Source: Streptomyces tanashiensis (GTDB taxonomy: Bacteria; Actinomycetota; Actinomycetes; Streptomycetales; Streptomycetaceae). From it: a stretch of DNA of 64,000 nt. The stretch spans positions 111,481-175,480 of the forward strand of contig NZ_BMRZ01000019.1 in assembly GCF_014648895.1 (NCBI RefSeq), read 5' to 3'. The notes under the pieces were generated by a model, which saw only the letters and a list, made by a program, of their open reading frames with translations, had not been told where the DNA came from and made no database searches. This document shows positions 33,890 to 43,147 of this stretch, one piece after another; within the stretch, counting starts at the first letter, position 1, and each line of letters opens with the position of its first letter. The translations under genes were made by a program, and so were the position numbers.

Positions 33890-34759
33890 TCAGGCGGTGG
33901 TGCGCGGCGGGCGCTGGCAGCGCGGGCAGAAGTAGCTGGACCGGTTCATCCAGGCCCGTCGCCGCATCGGCGTACCGCAGCGGTGACAGGGCTCGTCCTC
34001 GCGTCCGTACGCGTCGAGCGAGCGGTCGAAGTAGCCGGACTCGCCGTTGACGTTCACGTACAGGCTGTCGAAGCTGGTGCCGCCGGCGACGAGTGCCGCG
34101 TTCATCACGTCCCGGACATGGCCGAGCAGCTCGGCCGAGCGCGGGCGGGTCAGAGAGGCCGTCGGGCGGTCGTAGTGCAGCTTCGACCGCCAGAGCGCCT
34201 CGTCCGCGTAGATGTTGCCGACGCCGCTGATCAGCGACTGGTCGAGCAGCGCCCGCTTGATCGTCGTACGGCGCAGCCGCAGCGCGCTCTGGAAGGCGGC
34301 GTCGTCGAACACCGGATCCAGCGGATCGCGGGCGATGTGCGCGATGACGTCCGGAAGCCCGTCGGTCCCGGCGGGGGTCTGGTCGTGCAGCGAGAGCCCG
34401 CCGAAGGTGCGCTGGTCGACGAAGCGCAGCTCGGTGCCGGCCGAGTCGTCGAAGCGGATGCGGATGCGGAGGTGCTTCTCGTCCGGGGCGCCCTCCGGCT
34501 GCACCAGGAGCTGACCGCTCATCCCGAGGTGCCCCAGGACGGACGTCCCGGTCTCCGCCAGCGGCACCCACAGGTACTTCCCGCGCCGCCGCGCCACCTC
34601 GAAGCGCTGCCCCTTCAGCCGGGCCGCGAAGTCCTCGCCACCCGCCGGATGGCGTCGTACGGCCCTGGGGTGCAGCACCTCGACCTCGGTCACGGTCCGT
34701 CCGGCGACCCAGCGCTCCAGACCGCGCCGTACGACCTCGACCTCGGGCAGCTCGGGCAC
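33890..34759 (-). CDS. mutM: formamidopyrimidine-DNA glycosylase MutM (Fpg)
   Basis: Removes 8-oxoguanine and formamidopyrimidines from DNA and nicks the strand. The 289-residue product has the catalytic N-terminus MPELPEVE (Pro2, Glu3), Lys61 in RRRGKYLW, the helix-two-turn-helix ISGVGNIYADEALWRS, and a C-terminal zinc finger with CHRC and CPRC. Its stop is 5 bp from the HxlR stop (convergent). Same-strand neighbour upstream is rnc. Confidence 0.96.
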   Translation of the reverse strand: MPELPEVEVVRRGLERWVAGRTVTEVEVLHPRAVRRHPAGGEDFAARLKGQRFEVARRRGKYLWVPLAETGTSVLGHLGMSGQLLVQPEGAPDEKHLRIRIRFDDSAGTELRFVDQRTFGGLSLHDQTPAGTDGLPDVIAHIARDPLDPVFDDAAFQSALRLRRTTIKRALLDQSLISGVGNIYADEALWRSKLHYDRPTASLTRPRSAELLGHVRDVMNAALVAGGTSFDSLYVNVNGESGYFDRSLDAYGREDEPCHRCGTPMRRRAWMNRSSYFCPRCQRPPRTTA

Positions 34760-34840
34760 GGGACTCCTCCGGAGGGGGTGCGGGGTGGTCCGGCCAGCCT
34801 ACCGCCCGGGAAGGACCCGCCCCCTCCCCCGGAAACGGCT

Positions 34841-34867
34841 CCGCCCGCCCCTGGCGGGGGCGGGCGG
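34841..34867 (-). terminator. rnc terminator
   Basis: An 11-bp GC stem (CCGCCCGCCCC at 34841-34851, complement at 34857-34867) between rnc and mutM. Confidence 0.7.
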
Positions 34868-34910
34868 GAAGACTCCGCTGAAGGAGTGCGGAAAATGCGC
34901 GGGGCCGCGG

Positions 34911-35705
34911 TCAGGCGGTGGCGGGGGTGACCCCGTCCGTCCGGTCCTGCTCGCCGGCCGTGCCGGCGTCGGCCGCGGCCTTCGCCGCCGCCGCACGCTC
35001 GTCCGCGGCCGCGCGGATCGCACGCCACGCGGATTCCGCGGCCTGCTGCTCCGCTTCCTTCTTGCTGCGGCCGGTGCCGGTGCCGTACGAGACACCACCG
35101 ACGCGGGCGGCAGCAGTAAAGGTCTTCTCGTGGTCCGGACCCTCCTCGGAGACGAGGTACTCCGGAACACCCAGACCCTCGGCCGCGGTGAGCTCCTGGA
35201 GGCTGGTCTTCCAGTCCAGGCCGGCACCGAGGTTCGAGGACTTCTCGATCAGCGGGTCGAAGAGCCGGTGCACCAGCTCGGACGCCGCGTCGAGGCCCTG
35301 GTCGAGATAGACCGCGCCGATCACCGCTTCAAGGGTGTCGGCGAGGATGGACGCCTTGTCCCGGCCGCCCGTGCCCTCTTCGCCCCGGCCGAGCCGGATG
35401 AAGGAGCCGAGTTCGAGGCCGCGGCCGACCTCCGCCAGCGCACGCGAGTTGACCACCGCGGCCCGCAGTTTGGCCAGCTGGCCTTCCGGCAGATCGGGGT
35501 GGGTGCGGTACAGCGTGTCCGTGACCACCAGGCCGAGCACGGAGTCCCCGAGGAACTCCAGACGCTCGTTGGTGGGCAGACCGCCGTTCTCGTACGCGTA
35601 CGAGCGGTGGGTCAGCGCACGCACCAGAAGGGCGGACTCGAGCTGATACCCGAGCCGCCCTTCCAGAAGCGTGTGGGACGAGGCTGCGCTGATGCTCTCA
35701 GACAT
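34911..35705 (-). CDS. rnc: ribonuclease III
   Basis: A double-strand-specific endoribonuclease that matures rRNA and cuts mRNA duplexes. The 264-residue product has the signature NERLEFLGDSVLG (about 46-58) and a C-terminal dsRNA-binding domain with WKTSLQELTAAEGLGVPEY and GRSKKEAEQQAAESAW, then an Ala-rich tail. In S. coelicolor this gene is absB, a global regulator of antibiotic genes. The ATG at 35705 begins MSESISAASSH. It follows rpmF by 17 bp. Confidence 0.96.
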   Translation of the reverse strand: MSESISAASSHTLLEGRLGYQLESALLVRALTHRSYAYENGGLPTNERLEFLGDSVLGLVVTDTLYRTHPDLPEGQLAKLRAAVVNSRALAEVGRGLELGSFIRLGRGEEGTGGRDKASILADTLEAVIGAVYLDQGLDAASELVHRLFDPLIEKSSNLGAGLDWKTSLQELTAAEGLGVPEYLVSEEGPDHEKTFTAAARVGGVSYGTGTGRSKKEAEQQAAESAWRAIRAAADERAAAAKAAADAGTAGEQDRTDGVTPATA

Positions 35706-35722
35706 CGTGCCTCTCACCAGCC

Positions 35723-35896
35723 TCAGACCGAGAGGACCTGGCGCTTGTTGTAGGTGCCGCAGCTCGGGCACGCGATGTGCTGCAGCTTCGGCTCCTGGCA
35801 ACGCTCACACGAAACCAGGGTGGGGACCGCAGCCTTCCACTGCGACCGGCGGTGGCGCGTGTTGCTGCGCGACATCTTCCGCTTCGGAACAGCCAC
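35723..35896 (-). CDS. rpmF: 50S ribosomal protein L32
   Basis: A 57-residue product starting MAVPKRKMSRSNTRHRRSQW, with a zinc ribbon formed by CERC and CPSC (residues 30-46). It is the zinc-binding form of L32. The start is the GTG at 35896. It sits between the DUF177 gene (2 bp upstream) and rnc, the standard bacterial order. Confidence 0.95.
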   Translation of the reverse strand: MAVPKRKMSRSNTRHRRSQWKAAVPTLVSCERCQEPKLQHIACPSCGTYNKRQVLSV

Positions 35897-35898
35897 GG

Positions 35899-36519
35899 CT
35901 ACTTCTCCTGCTTCTCGGCGGCGCTTCGGACGTCCCCGTCAGAGGCTTTGCCGCTCATGTTGTCCTTCTCATCGGTTCCCAGCGAACCGGCGAGTCCCTG
36001 CAGTGCCGCCCAACGGATGTCGACGGCGTCGTGGTGGTGGTCCGGGTTCTCGTTCAGGTTGGTTCCACACTCGGAACACAGGCCTGCACAGTCCTCCCGG
36101 CACACCGGCTGCATCGGCAGTGCGAGCACCACCGCATCACGCAGCACGGGTTCGAGGTCGAACATGCCGTCCTCGAGGGGGATCATGTCCTCGTCTGCCT
36201 CGGCTTCGTCGTCCGCGGCCGCCCTGGAGCGGCCCCGGTCGTCGGAGTCGGGGTACGAGAACATCTCCTGGAAGTCCACGTCGAGCTCCAGCTCGACGGG
36301 CTCCAGACACCTTACGCACTCCCCCTCGGCCGATGCACGGGCGGTGCCTGTGACAAGCACCCCTTCCATGACCGACTCAAGACGGAGATCGATTTCCACC
36401 GGAGCGCCCTCGGGCACTCCGATCACTCCTTCGACGCCCAGGTCCCGGGGGGCCTCGATCGAGCGGGAGATCCTCTGGAGGGCGCCAGGACGCCGCCCCA
36501 GCTCGTGCGTGTCGAACAC
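35899..36519 (-). CDS. DUF177 (YceD) family protein
   Basis: A 206-residue acidic protein. A conserved ECVRCLEPVELELDVDF block lies in the middle, and CREDCAGLCSECGTNLNE near the end holds four cysteines that could bind metal. YceD-type proteins are linked to 23S rRNA or L32 accumulation. The start used is the GTG at 36519, but it has no ribosome-binding site. In-frame codons continue upstream with a family-like LSTRLDHRNPLV, so translation may start at the CTG at 36552, which follows GGAAG. Confidence 0.85.
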   Translation of the reverse strand: MFDTHELGRRPGALQRISRSIEAPRDLGVEGVIGVPEGAPVEIDLRLESVMEGVLVTGTARASAEGECVRCLEPVELELDVDFQEMFSYPDSDDRGRSRAAADDEAEADEDMIPLEDGMFDLEPVLRDAVVLALPMQPVCREDCAGLCSECGTNLNENPDHHHDAVDIRWAALQGLAGSLGTDEKDNMSGKASDGDVRSAAEKQEK

Positions 36520-36690
36520 GAGGGGGTTGCGGTGGTCGAGGCGCGTGCTCAGGGCTCTTCCTGCTTTCGGATCGTTCTGCTGCGTAGAGGAGGCTGCCAG
36601 ACGTGGGCAGCAAGGATCGCGGACATAGCGCGACCGAAGAGCCAGGATACTGGACGCTTCGCTCAGGGCCCAATCCGGGCCCCGTGCCCC

Positions 36691-37743
36691 TTACTGTCCC
36701 TGTTCGTACCGGCGCAGCTGCTCCAGGTCGATCATGCTCGTGTCGAAGAAGCTGGTCTCGTCGAGCGCGGCGGCCTGCTGCTGCTGCTGCTGGTGGTGGG
36801 GCTGTGCGTGGACCTGGCCCTGGGGGTCGTACTGCTGCTGTTCGTAGCCGTACTGCCCCTGGTACGCGTAGGGGTCCTGCTGCTGGTAACCGTAGGCGTC
36901 CTGCTGCTGGTACGCGTAGGCGGGGTCCTGCTGGGGCTGCTGGGGCTGCTGGTAGCCGTACGGGTCGGGCTGCTGCGCCGGGATCTGCGGGGCCTGCGGC
37001 TGCGCCGGCGCGGGGTCGGAGAGCTCCGCGAGCCCGGCCAGGTAGTCGGCGTCGCTGGTGTGCACCGCGCCGCCCAGGCCGTCCTGTGCGGCCATGTGCT
37101 CACCGAGGGCGTCGGTGGCGATCCGGCCGTGCAGCTTCTGCCGGCCCCGCCCGACGGCCTCCAGGGTCTTGCTGAGGACGGCCTCGAAGGCGCCCAGCTT
37201 GGCGTCCACGTACGCGTCGGCCCGCTGGATCAGGGTCTGCGGGTCGGCGCTGTACTCGGGGGCGTCCGCGTCGGCGTAGCCGTCCTGGTCGAGGCCCGGG
37301 CCGCGGCCGAGGAGCTTCTCCCGCCCGCGGTCGACGGAGCCGATGGTCTTGTTGAGGACGACCTCGAAGTTGGCGAGCTTGGAGTCGACGTAGTCGTCGG
37401 CCTCGGCCTTGACCTCCTCGGCCTCGCGGCGGGCCTCGGAGAGGATCCGGTCGGCCTCCTCCTGCGACTGCCGGGCGACCTGGGTGTCGGAGACGATCGA
37501 GCCCCGCTCGGCGTGGGCGGCCTCGATGATCCGCTCGGCCTCCTGGCGGGCCTGCTCGACCATCTGCTCGCGGCCGCCGATCAGCTCCTGGGCCTGGGCG
37601 AGGGAGCCGGGCAGGGCCTCCCGCACCTCTTCGAGCAAGGCGAGCAGCTCGGCGCGGTTGACCACGCAGGATGCCGACATGGGCATGGAGCGGGCGCCCT
37701 GCACGGTCGCGACGATCTCGTCGAGCTTCTTCTGCACGTCCAC
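36691..37743 (-). CDS. DivIVA-like coiled-coil protein (SepIVA-like)
   Basis: A 350-residue cytoplasmic protein. It starts with MDVQKKLDEIVATVQGARSM, then a long coiled coil (about 30-130) rich in Glu/Ala/Arg, a second helical block with ADAYVDAKLGAFEAVLSKTL, and a 100-residue Gln/Pro/Tyr tail with QQDPYAYQGQYGYEQQQYD. Gene order (rnc, rpmF, DUF177, this gene) matches mycobacterial SepIVA, a DivIVA-domain septation factor. Function in Streptomyces is inferred. The region between it and the DUF177 gene may hold a promoter. Confidence 0.8.
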   Translation of the reverse strand: MDVQKKLDEIVATVQGARSMPMSASCVVNRAELLALLEEVREALPGSLAQAQELIGGREQMVEQARQEAERIIEAAHAERGSIVSDTQVARQSQEEADRILSEARREAEEVKAEADDYVDSKLANFEVVLNKTIGSVDRGREKLLGRGPGLDQDGYADADAPEYSADPQTLIQRADAYVDAKLGAFEAVLSKTLEAVGRGRQKLHGRIATDALGEHMAAQDGLGGAVHTSDADYLAGLAELSDPAPAQPQAPQIPAQQPDPYGYQQPQQPQQDPAYAYQQQDAYGYQQQDPYAYQGQYGYEQQQYDPQGQVHAQPHHQQQQQQAAALDETSFFDTSMIDLEQLRRYEQGQ

Positions 37744-37853
37744 CTGGTGCTCGCCACTCTCTACAGCTGGATGGAGACGGACGGGACGACTGTAAGGGCA
37801 GTCGGCGCCCGTCCGACACCAGGTGACGGAGCGTCAGCGGCGGTGGCCGCGCG

Positions 37854-38363
37854 TCACTTCTGCGCGAGCCGCTCGGTCAGCCGGCCGAGGACCAGCGGCG
37901 GGACGAGGTGCGAGACGTCGCCGCCCCAGGCCGCCACCTCCTTGACCAGGGAGGAGGAGAGGAAGCTGTAGGTCGGGTTGGTGGGGACGAACAGGGTCTC
38001 CACGCCCGAGAGGCCGTTGTTCATCTGGGCCATCTGCAGCTCGTAGTCGAAGTCGCTGACGGCGCGCAGGCCCTTGACGATCGCGGGGATGTCGCGCTGC
38101 TTGCAGAAGTCGACGAGGAGGCCGTGGAAGGACTCCACCTCGACGTTGCCGAAGTCGGCGGTGACCTCACGGATCAGCTCGATCCGCTCGTCGACCGTGA
38201 AGAGGCCCTTCTTCGACTGGTTGATCATCACCGCGACGTGTACGACGTCGTACAGCTTGGACGCGCGGGCGATGATGTCGAGATGTCCGTTGGTGATGGG
38301 GTCGAATGACCCCGGACAGACGGCGCGGCGCAACTTGGGTCCCTCGCTCTCCGGTCCGGTCAT
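37854..38363 (-). CDS. coaD: phosphopantetheine adenylyltransferase CoaD
   Basis: Catalyses the fourth step of coenzyme A synthesis. The 169-residue product has the nucleotide-binding GSFDPITNGH (about 18-27) and the C-terminal YSFLSSSLVKEVAAWGGDVS. The ATG at 38363 overlaps the rsmD stop (ATGA), so the two are coupled. Confidence 0.96.
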   Translation of the reverse strand: MTGPESEGPKLRRAVCPGSFDPITNGHLDIIARASKLYDVVHVAVMINQSKKGLFTVDERIELIREVTADFGNVEVESFHGLLVDFCKQRDIPAIVKGLRAVSDFDYELQMAQMNNGLSGVETLFVPTNPTYSFLSSSLVKEVAAWGGDVSHLVPPLVLGRLTERLAQK

Positions 38364-38941
38364 CGTGCGTCTTCGCACGTAGAGGCGGCGCGACCGTACC
38401 AAAACGTTCCCTCGCCGTAGCGACGGGACCGCAGGGCCTCGAACCCGGCCGGCCAGCCGAATTCCCCGCCTCGGGTGCTGCGCTCCACGGTGACGAGGGC
38501 ATCCTCGCTCAGCCAGCCCCCTGAGCGCAGTGTGAGGAGAATCTCGCGGAGATCGTCGTCCCCGACGGCGTACGGCGGGTCGAGGAAGACCAGGTCGTAC
38601 GGATCGGCCGGGGCCGGTCCCGTCACGATCTGCTCGGCCCGGCCGGTGCGGAGTTCGGCGCCGGGGAGTCCGATCGAGCGGACGTTGTCCCGGATCGTCT
38701 TCGCGGCGCGGGGGTCGGCCTCGACGAGGAGGGCGTGCACGGCCCCCCGGGAGAGCGCCTCCAGACCCACGGCGCCGGAGCCCGCGTACAGGTCGGCGAC
38801 CCGGGACCCGGCGAGGCCGTGGAACGACTCCCAGGTGGAGAAGAGGCCTTCCCGTGCCCGGTCGGAGGTGGGGCGGGTGCCGTTGCCGGGGGGCACGGCC
38901 AGGCGCCGTCCGCCGGCGGTACCGGCGATCACGCGGGTCAT
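38360..38941 (-). CDS. rsmD: 16S rRNA (guanine966-N2)-methyltransferase RsmD
   Basis: A 193-residue methyltransferase acting on the 30S subunit. Seen are the N-terminal RVIAGTAGGRRLAVPPG, motif I DLYAGSGAVGLEALSRGA and the catalytic DPPY in LVFLDPPYAVG. The ATG at 38941 is used; the large open frame upstream is an antisense shadow of recG. rsmD-coaD is a common bacterial pair. Confidence 0.95.
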   Translation of the reverse strand: MTRVIAGTAGGRRLAVPPGNGTRPTSDRAREGLFSTWESFHGLAGSRVADLYAGSGAVGLEALSRGAVHALLVEADPRAAKTIRDNVRSIGLPGAELRTGRAEQIVTGPAPADPYDLVFLDPPYAVGDDDLREILLTLRSGGWLSEDALVTVERSTRGGEFGWPAGFEALRSRRYGEGTFWYGRAASTCEDAR

Positions 38942-39012
38942 CGGTGTCCTCGTCCTGCGTCGTCCAATGCGTACGTCCCAGGATATGGCCGCGGTCGGGC
39001 GCTCAGCCCTTC

Positions 39013-41208
39013 TCAGCCCTTCTCGAGGTACTCCTCCCGCTCCTCGCTGAGGAGGGCGTCGAGCGCGGTGCGCAGGCCCGGGTGGGCGGTGAGGTCGGGA
39101 TCGGCGAGGACGAGGGCGGTGGCCTCCTCGCGCGCGGCGGCGATGACCTCCTCGTCGTCGATGACGGTGAGCACCCGCAGCGAGGAGCGGACGCCGGACT
39201 GGGCCTGGCCCAGGACGTCGCCCTCGCGCCGCTGTTCGAGGTCGATGCGGGAGAGCTCGAAGCCGTCGAGGGTGGTGGCGACGGCGTTGAGCCGCTGCCG
39301 TGCGGGGCTCGCCTCGGGCATCTCGCTGACGAGGAGGCAGAGGCCGGGGGCGGAGCCGCGGCCGACGCGGCCGCGGAGCTGGTGGAGCTGGGAGACGCCG
39401 AAGCGGTCGGCGTCCATGATCACCATGGCGGTGGCGTTGGGCACGTTGACGCCGACCTCGATGACGGTGGTGGCGACGAGGACGTCGAGCTCGCCGGCGG
39501 CGAAGCGGCGCATGACGTCGTCCTTGTCGTCGGGGTGCATGCGGCCGTGCAGGACGGCGATGCGCAGGCCCGCGAGGGGGCCGGTGCGGAGCTTCTCGGC
39601 GACGTCGAGGACGGCCAGCGGCGGGCGCTTCTCGGCCTCGTCCTCGGGGGACGCCTTGGACTTCTTCTTCTGGTCCTCCTCGTCGCCGATGCGGGGGCAG
39701 ACGACGTAGGCCTGGTGCCCGTTGCCCACCTCTTCCCGGACCCGCTCCCAGGCGCGCGCGAGGAAGTGCGGCTTGTCGGCGGCGGGGACGACATGGCTGG
39801 CGATCGGCGAGCGGCCGGCGGGCAGCTGGTCGAGGACGGAGGTCTCCAGGTCGCCGAAGACGGTCATGGCGACCGTGCGCGGGATGGGGGTGGCGGTCAT
39901 GACGAGGAGGTGCGGGGGCTGCTTCCCCTTGCCCCTGAGGGCGTCGCGCTGTTCGACGCCGAAGCGGTGCTGCTCGTCGACGACGACGAGGCCGAGGTCG
40001 TGGAACTTGACCTTGTCCTCGATCAGCGCGTGCGTGCCGATGACGAGGCCGGCCTCGCCGGTGACCAGGTCGAGCAGGGCCTGGCGGCGGGCGGCGGCGC
40101 CCATGGAGCCGGTGAGCAGGACGACCTTGGTGGCGCGGTCGGAGCCGCCGAGCATGCCTCCCTCGGCGAGCTCGCCCATCATCTCGATGACGGAGCGGTG
40201 GTGCTGCTGGGCGAGGACCTCGGTGGGGGCGAGCATCGCGGCCTGCCCGCCGGAGTCGACGACGGCGAGCATGGCGCGCAGCGCGACCATCGTCTTTCCG
40301 CTGCCGACCTCGCCCTGGAGGAGGCGGTGCATGGGGTGTTCGGTGGCGAGGTCGTCGAAGATCTCCTTGGAGACCTTCGTCTGGCCGTCGGTGAGGGTGA
40401 AGGGCAGCTTGGCGTCGAAGGCGTCGAGGATGCCGTCGGGGGCGGGCCTCCGGGCGACGGCGGGCAGTTGGGTGTCGGCGTGCCGGCGGCGGGCGAGGGC
40501 GACCTGGAGGACGAAGGCCTCGTCCCACTTGAGCCGCTCACGGGCGGCGGCGATGTCGGCCTTGGTGCGGGGCCGGTGGATCAGCTCCAGGGCCTCGGGC
40601 AGCTCGACGAGGCCGCGGCCCTCGCGCAGGGCGGGCGGCAGCGGGTCGACGGCGTCGGCGGCGCTCGGCAGGACGGCGTGGACGGCCTTCGCGATCTTCC
40701 AGGACTCCATCTTGGTGGTGGCCGGGTAGATCGGGATGAGGGCGCCGGCCCAGGTGTCCACGGCGGCCTCGCTGTCGCCGCGGAGGAGTTCGTACGAGGG
40801 GTGGGCGAGCTGGAGGCGCCGGTTGAAGAGCGAGACCTTGCCGGCGAACATCGCGCGGGTGCCGGGCAGCAGGTCGTGGTGGGGCTTGTGCACGCCCTTG
40901 CCGAAGAAGACCAGCTGGAGGCGGCCGCTGCCGTCGGTGATGGTCACTTCGAGGCGCTGGCCGCGTCCCTTGGAGCCGTTGAACGTGAGCACACGGGCGT
41001 CGGCGACCTGCGCGACCACCGTGACGTGCTCGTCGAGCGGCAGGTCGGCGAGGGTGGTCAGCTCCCCGCGCTCGGCGTACCGGCGGGGGTAGTGGTGGAG
41101 CAGGTCCCCGACCGTGTGCAGGTCGAGCGCCTCGGCCAGGACCTTGGTGGTGGCGGGGCCGAGGGACTGCTTGCTGAGTGGTTCGTCGAGCGCGGGCACG
41201 CCCTCCAT
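39013..41208 (-). CDS. recG: ATP-dependent DNA helicase RecG
   Basis: A 731-residue branch-migrating helicase that regresses stalled forks. An N-terminal wedge (OB) domain precedes the helicase core with GEVGSGKT (299-306), DEQH (411-414), LLTGSMG, TATPIPRT and the motif VI QLRGRVGRG. A start three codons in (GTG, VPALDEP) is also possible. It is followed by rsmD and preceded by the DAK protein. Confidence 0.95.
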   Translation of the reverse strand: MEGVPALDEPLSKQSLGPATTKVLAEALDLHTVGDLLHHYPRRYAERGELTTLADLPLDEHVTVVAQVADARVLTFNGSKGRGQRLEVTITDGSGRLQLVFFGKGVHKPHHDLLPGTRAMFAGKVSLFNRRLQLAHPSYELLRGDSEAAVDTWAGALIPIYPATTKMESWKIAKAVHAVLPSAADAVDPLPPALREGRGLVELPEALELIHRPRTKADIAAARERLKWDEAFVLQVALARRRHADTQLPAVARRPAPDGILDAFDAKLPFTLTDGQTKVSKEIFDDLATEHPMHRLLQGEVGSGKTMVALRAMLAVVDSGGQAAMLAPTEVLAQQHHRSVIEMMGELAEGGMLGGSDRATKVVLLTGSMGAAARRQALLDLVTGEAGLVIGTHALIEDKVKFHDLGLVVVDEQHRFGVEQRDALRGKGKQPPHLLVMTATPIPRTVAMTVFGDLETSVLDQLPAGRSPIASHVVPAADKPHFLARAWERVREEVGNGHQAYVVCPRIGDEEDQKKKSKASPEDEAEKRPPLAVLDVAEKLRTGPLAGLRIAVLHGRMHPDDKDDVMRRFAAGELDVLVATTVIEVGVNVPNATAMVIMDADRFGVSQLHQLRGRVGRGSAPGLCLLVSEMPEASPARQRLNAVATTLDGFELSRIDLEQRREGDVLGQAQSGVRSSLRVLTVIDDEEVIAAAREEATALVLADPDLTAHPGLRTALDALLSEEREEYLEKG

Positions 41209-41266
41209 TGCACACCACGGGACCGACAGTCGTGCGGAAGCCTGTGGACGACGGGGGGAACGGGGG

Positions 41267-42910
41267 CTATTCCACCCCGATGAGCAGCGGCGGGGCCCCC
41301 GCGCCCGCGTGGTACGTGGTGGTATCGACGGCCAGGTAGCCGCGCCGGACGTGGCGTTCCAGGTCGGGGGCGAGCCCGGGCGGGGTGTCGTCGGCGACGA
41401 CGAGGGTGACGAGTTCGCCGCCCGCCGAGAGCATGCGGTCCAGGACGGTGCGGGCGGTCTCGGTCAGGTCCTTGCCGATGACGGCGACGTCGCCCTCGAT
41501 GAGGCCGAGGATGTCGCCGGCCTGGCAGACGCCGGCCGAGGTGAAGGACTGGTGCTCGGCGACGGCGAGTTCGGCGTAGCGGGTGGCTCCGGCGGCGGCC
41601 GTCATGGCGACGACGTCCTCGTCGAAGCGGCGGTCGGGTTCGTGGACGGCGAGGGCTGCGATGCCCTGGACGGCGGCCCGGGTCGGGATGAGGGCGACGC
41701 GGATGCCCTCGGCCCTGGCGCGTTCGGCGGCGGCCGCGGCGGTCTGGCGCAGGTCGGTGTCGTTGGGCAGGAGGACGACCTCGCGCGCGTGCGCCCGCCG
41801 GATCGCCTCGACGAGTTCGTCGCCGGCGGGCGGTTCGCCGGGCCTGCTGCGGACCGTCGTCGCGCCGGCCTCGGCGCAGAGTCCGGCGAGGCCTTCGCCG
41901 GGGACGACGGCGACGACCGCGCGCTGGGCGCGTTCCCCGCGTGCGGTGCCGGCCGCCGCGTCGGCCGCGAAGTGGGTGATGCGGATGCGGTGGGGCCGTC
42001 CGGCCTCGACGCCGGCCTCGACGGCGGCGCCCGCGTCGTCGACGTGGACGTGCACGTTCCACAGTCCGTCACCGCCGACGACGACGAGGGAGTCGCCGAG
42101 GGCGTCGAGCCGGGCCCGCAGCAGGTCCACGGCGGCGTCCTCGGCCTCCAGGAGGTAGATCACCTCGTAGGCGGGCCCCGCCTCGCCCTCGCAGGGTCCG
42201 GCCGGGGCGGCCGGCACGGGCCGTACGTCGCCGAGGAGCCGTACCCCGCCCGTGGCGGTCCCGATGTGGTCGGGCGCCCTGCCGCTCACGGTCTCCACGA
42301 GCGCTCCGAGGACGGCGACCAGGCCGCGTCCGCCGGCGTCCACGACCCCGGCCCGGCCGAGCACGTCCAGTTGGCCGGGGGTCGCCGCCAGGGCGGTCCT
42401 GGCGGCTGCGTGGGCCCGTGCGGCCACGTCCGCGAGCGTTCCGCCGCCCGCGCAGCCGTCGGCGGCGGCCGTGGCGACGGTGAGGACGGTGCCCTCGACG
42501 GGGTGGGCGACGGCCTGGCGCGCGGCGGCGGCGGCCTCGGCCAGGGCGCGGGCGAGGTGATCACCGTCACGTCCTTCGGCGAGGACGGCGGCCATGCCGC
42601 GCAGGAGCTGGGCGAGGATGGTGCCGGAGTTGCCGCGGGCGCCGAGCAGGGCGCCGTGCGCCATGGCCCGTACGGTCTCGGCGGTGTCGGGCGCGGAGGC
42701 GGCGAAGACGGCTTCGACGGCCTCGTGGGCGGCCTCGGCTGTCAGGTACAGATTGGTGCCGGTGTCCCCGTCCGCGACCGGGTAGACGTTGATCGCGTCG
42801 ATCTCCTCGCGCTCCCGTCCGAGGGCGTCGAGGGTCCGTGCGCACCAGGTCCGGACCGCTTCGGCGTCGAGCTCGACGAGCTCCTCGTCAGGCTGAAGGG
42901 CTCGCGACAA
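41267..42910 (-). CDS. DAK/DhaL-domain protein, FakA/YloV-like
   Basis: A 547-residue protein of the YloV/FakA family. The N-terminal DhaL domain has the nucleotide-metal motif NVYPVADGDTGTNLYLT and ALLGARGNSGTILAQ; a middle domain and a C-terminal EGDVAVIGKDLTETARTVLD part follow. In Firmicutes FakA is the kinase that, with FakB, phosphorylates fatty acids. Activity here is inferred. The start is a TTG at 42910 with GGAGGA 7 nt upstream; no ATG or GTG fits. It is divergent from rpmB. Confidence 0.85.
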   Translation of the reverse strand: MSRALQPDEELVELDAEAVRTWCARTLDALGREREEIDAINVYPVADGDTGTNLYLTAEAAHEAVEAVFAASAPDTAETVRAMAHGALLGARGNSGTILAQLLRGMAAVLAEGRDGDHLARALAEAAAAARQAVAHPVEGTVLTVATAAADGCAGGGTLADVAARAHAAARTALAATPGQLDVLGRAGVVDAGGRGLVAVLGALVETVSGRAPDHIGTATGGVRLLGDVRPVPAAPAGPCEGEAGPAYEVIYLLEAEDAAVDLLRARLDALGDSLVVVGGDGLWNVHVHVDDAGAAVEAGVEAGRPHRIRITHFAADAAAGTARGERAQRAVVAVVPGEGLAGLCAEAGATTVRSRPGEPPAGDELVEAIRRAHAREVVLLPNDTDLRQTAAAAAERARAEGIRVALIPTRAAVQGIAALAVHEPDRRFDEDVVAMTAAAGATRYAELAVAEHQSFTSAGVCQAGDILGLIEGDVAVIGKDLTETARTVLDRMLSAGGELVTLVVADDTPPGLAPDLERHVRRGYLAVDTTTYHAGAGAPPLLIGVE

Positions 42911-43049
42911 CGGGGGGTCCTCCTTCGGCGGTGAGCTCACCGCAGGGTAGACCGGGGGTGACCCGCTCGTGACCGGGGCCCGGGGCGAGGTCCGCGGAGA
43001 CCATGGTAGTTTCGTTCCACGGAAGCAGGCGTTGTATGCTGCTTCGGTT

Positions 43050-43067
43050 GCCCGGTTCAAACCGGGC
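43050..43067 (+). other. hairpin in rpmB leader
   Basis: GCCCGGT-TCAA-ACCGGGC, a perfect 7-bp stem, 80 bp upstream of rpmB. Possible leader RNA structure of rpmB; role unknown. Confidence 0.4.
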
Positions 43068-43147
43068 CATCCCCCGGCAAGCCACTTCAGACTCCTGATT
43101 CCGGTGCGCCGGATTTCACTGTAATTCTGAAGTCTTTGGAGTGACCC

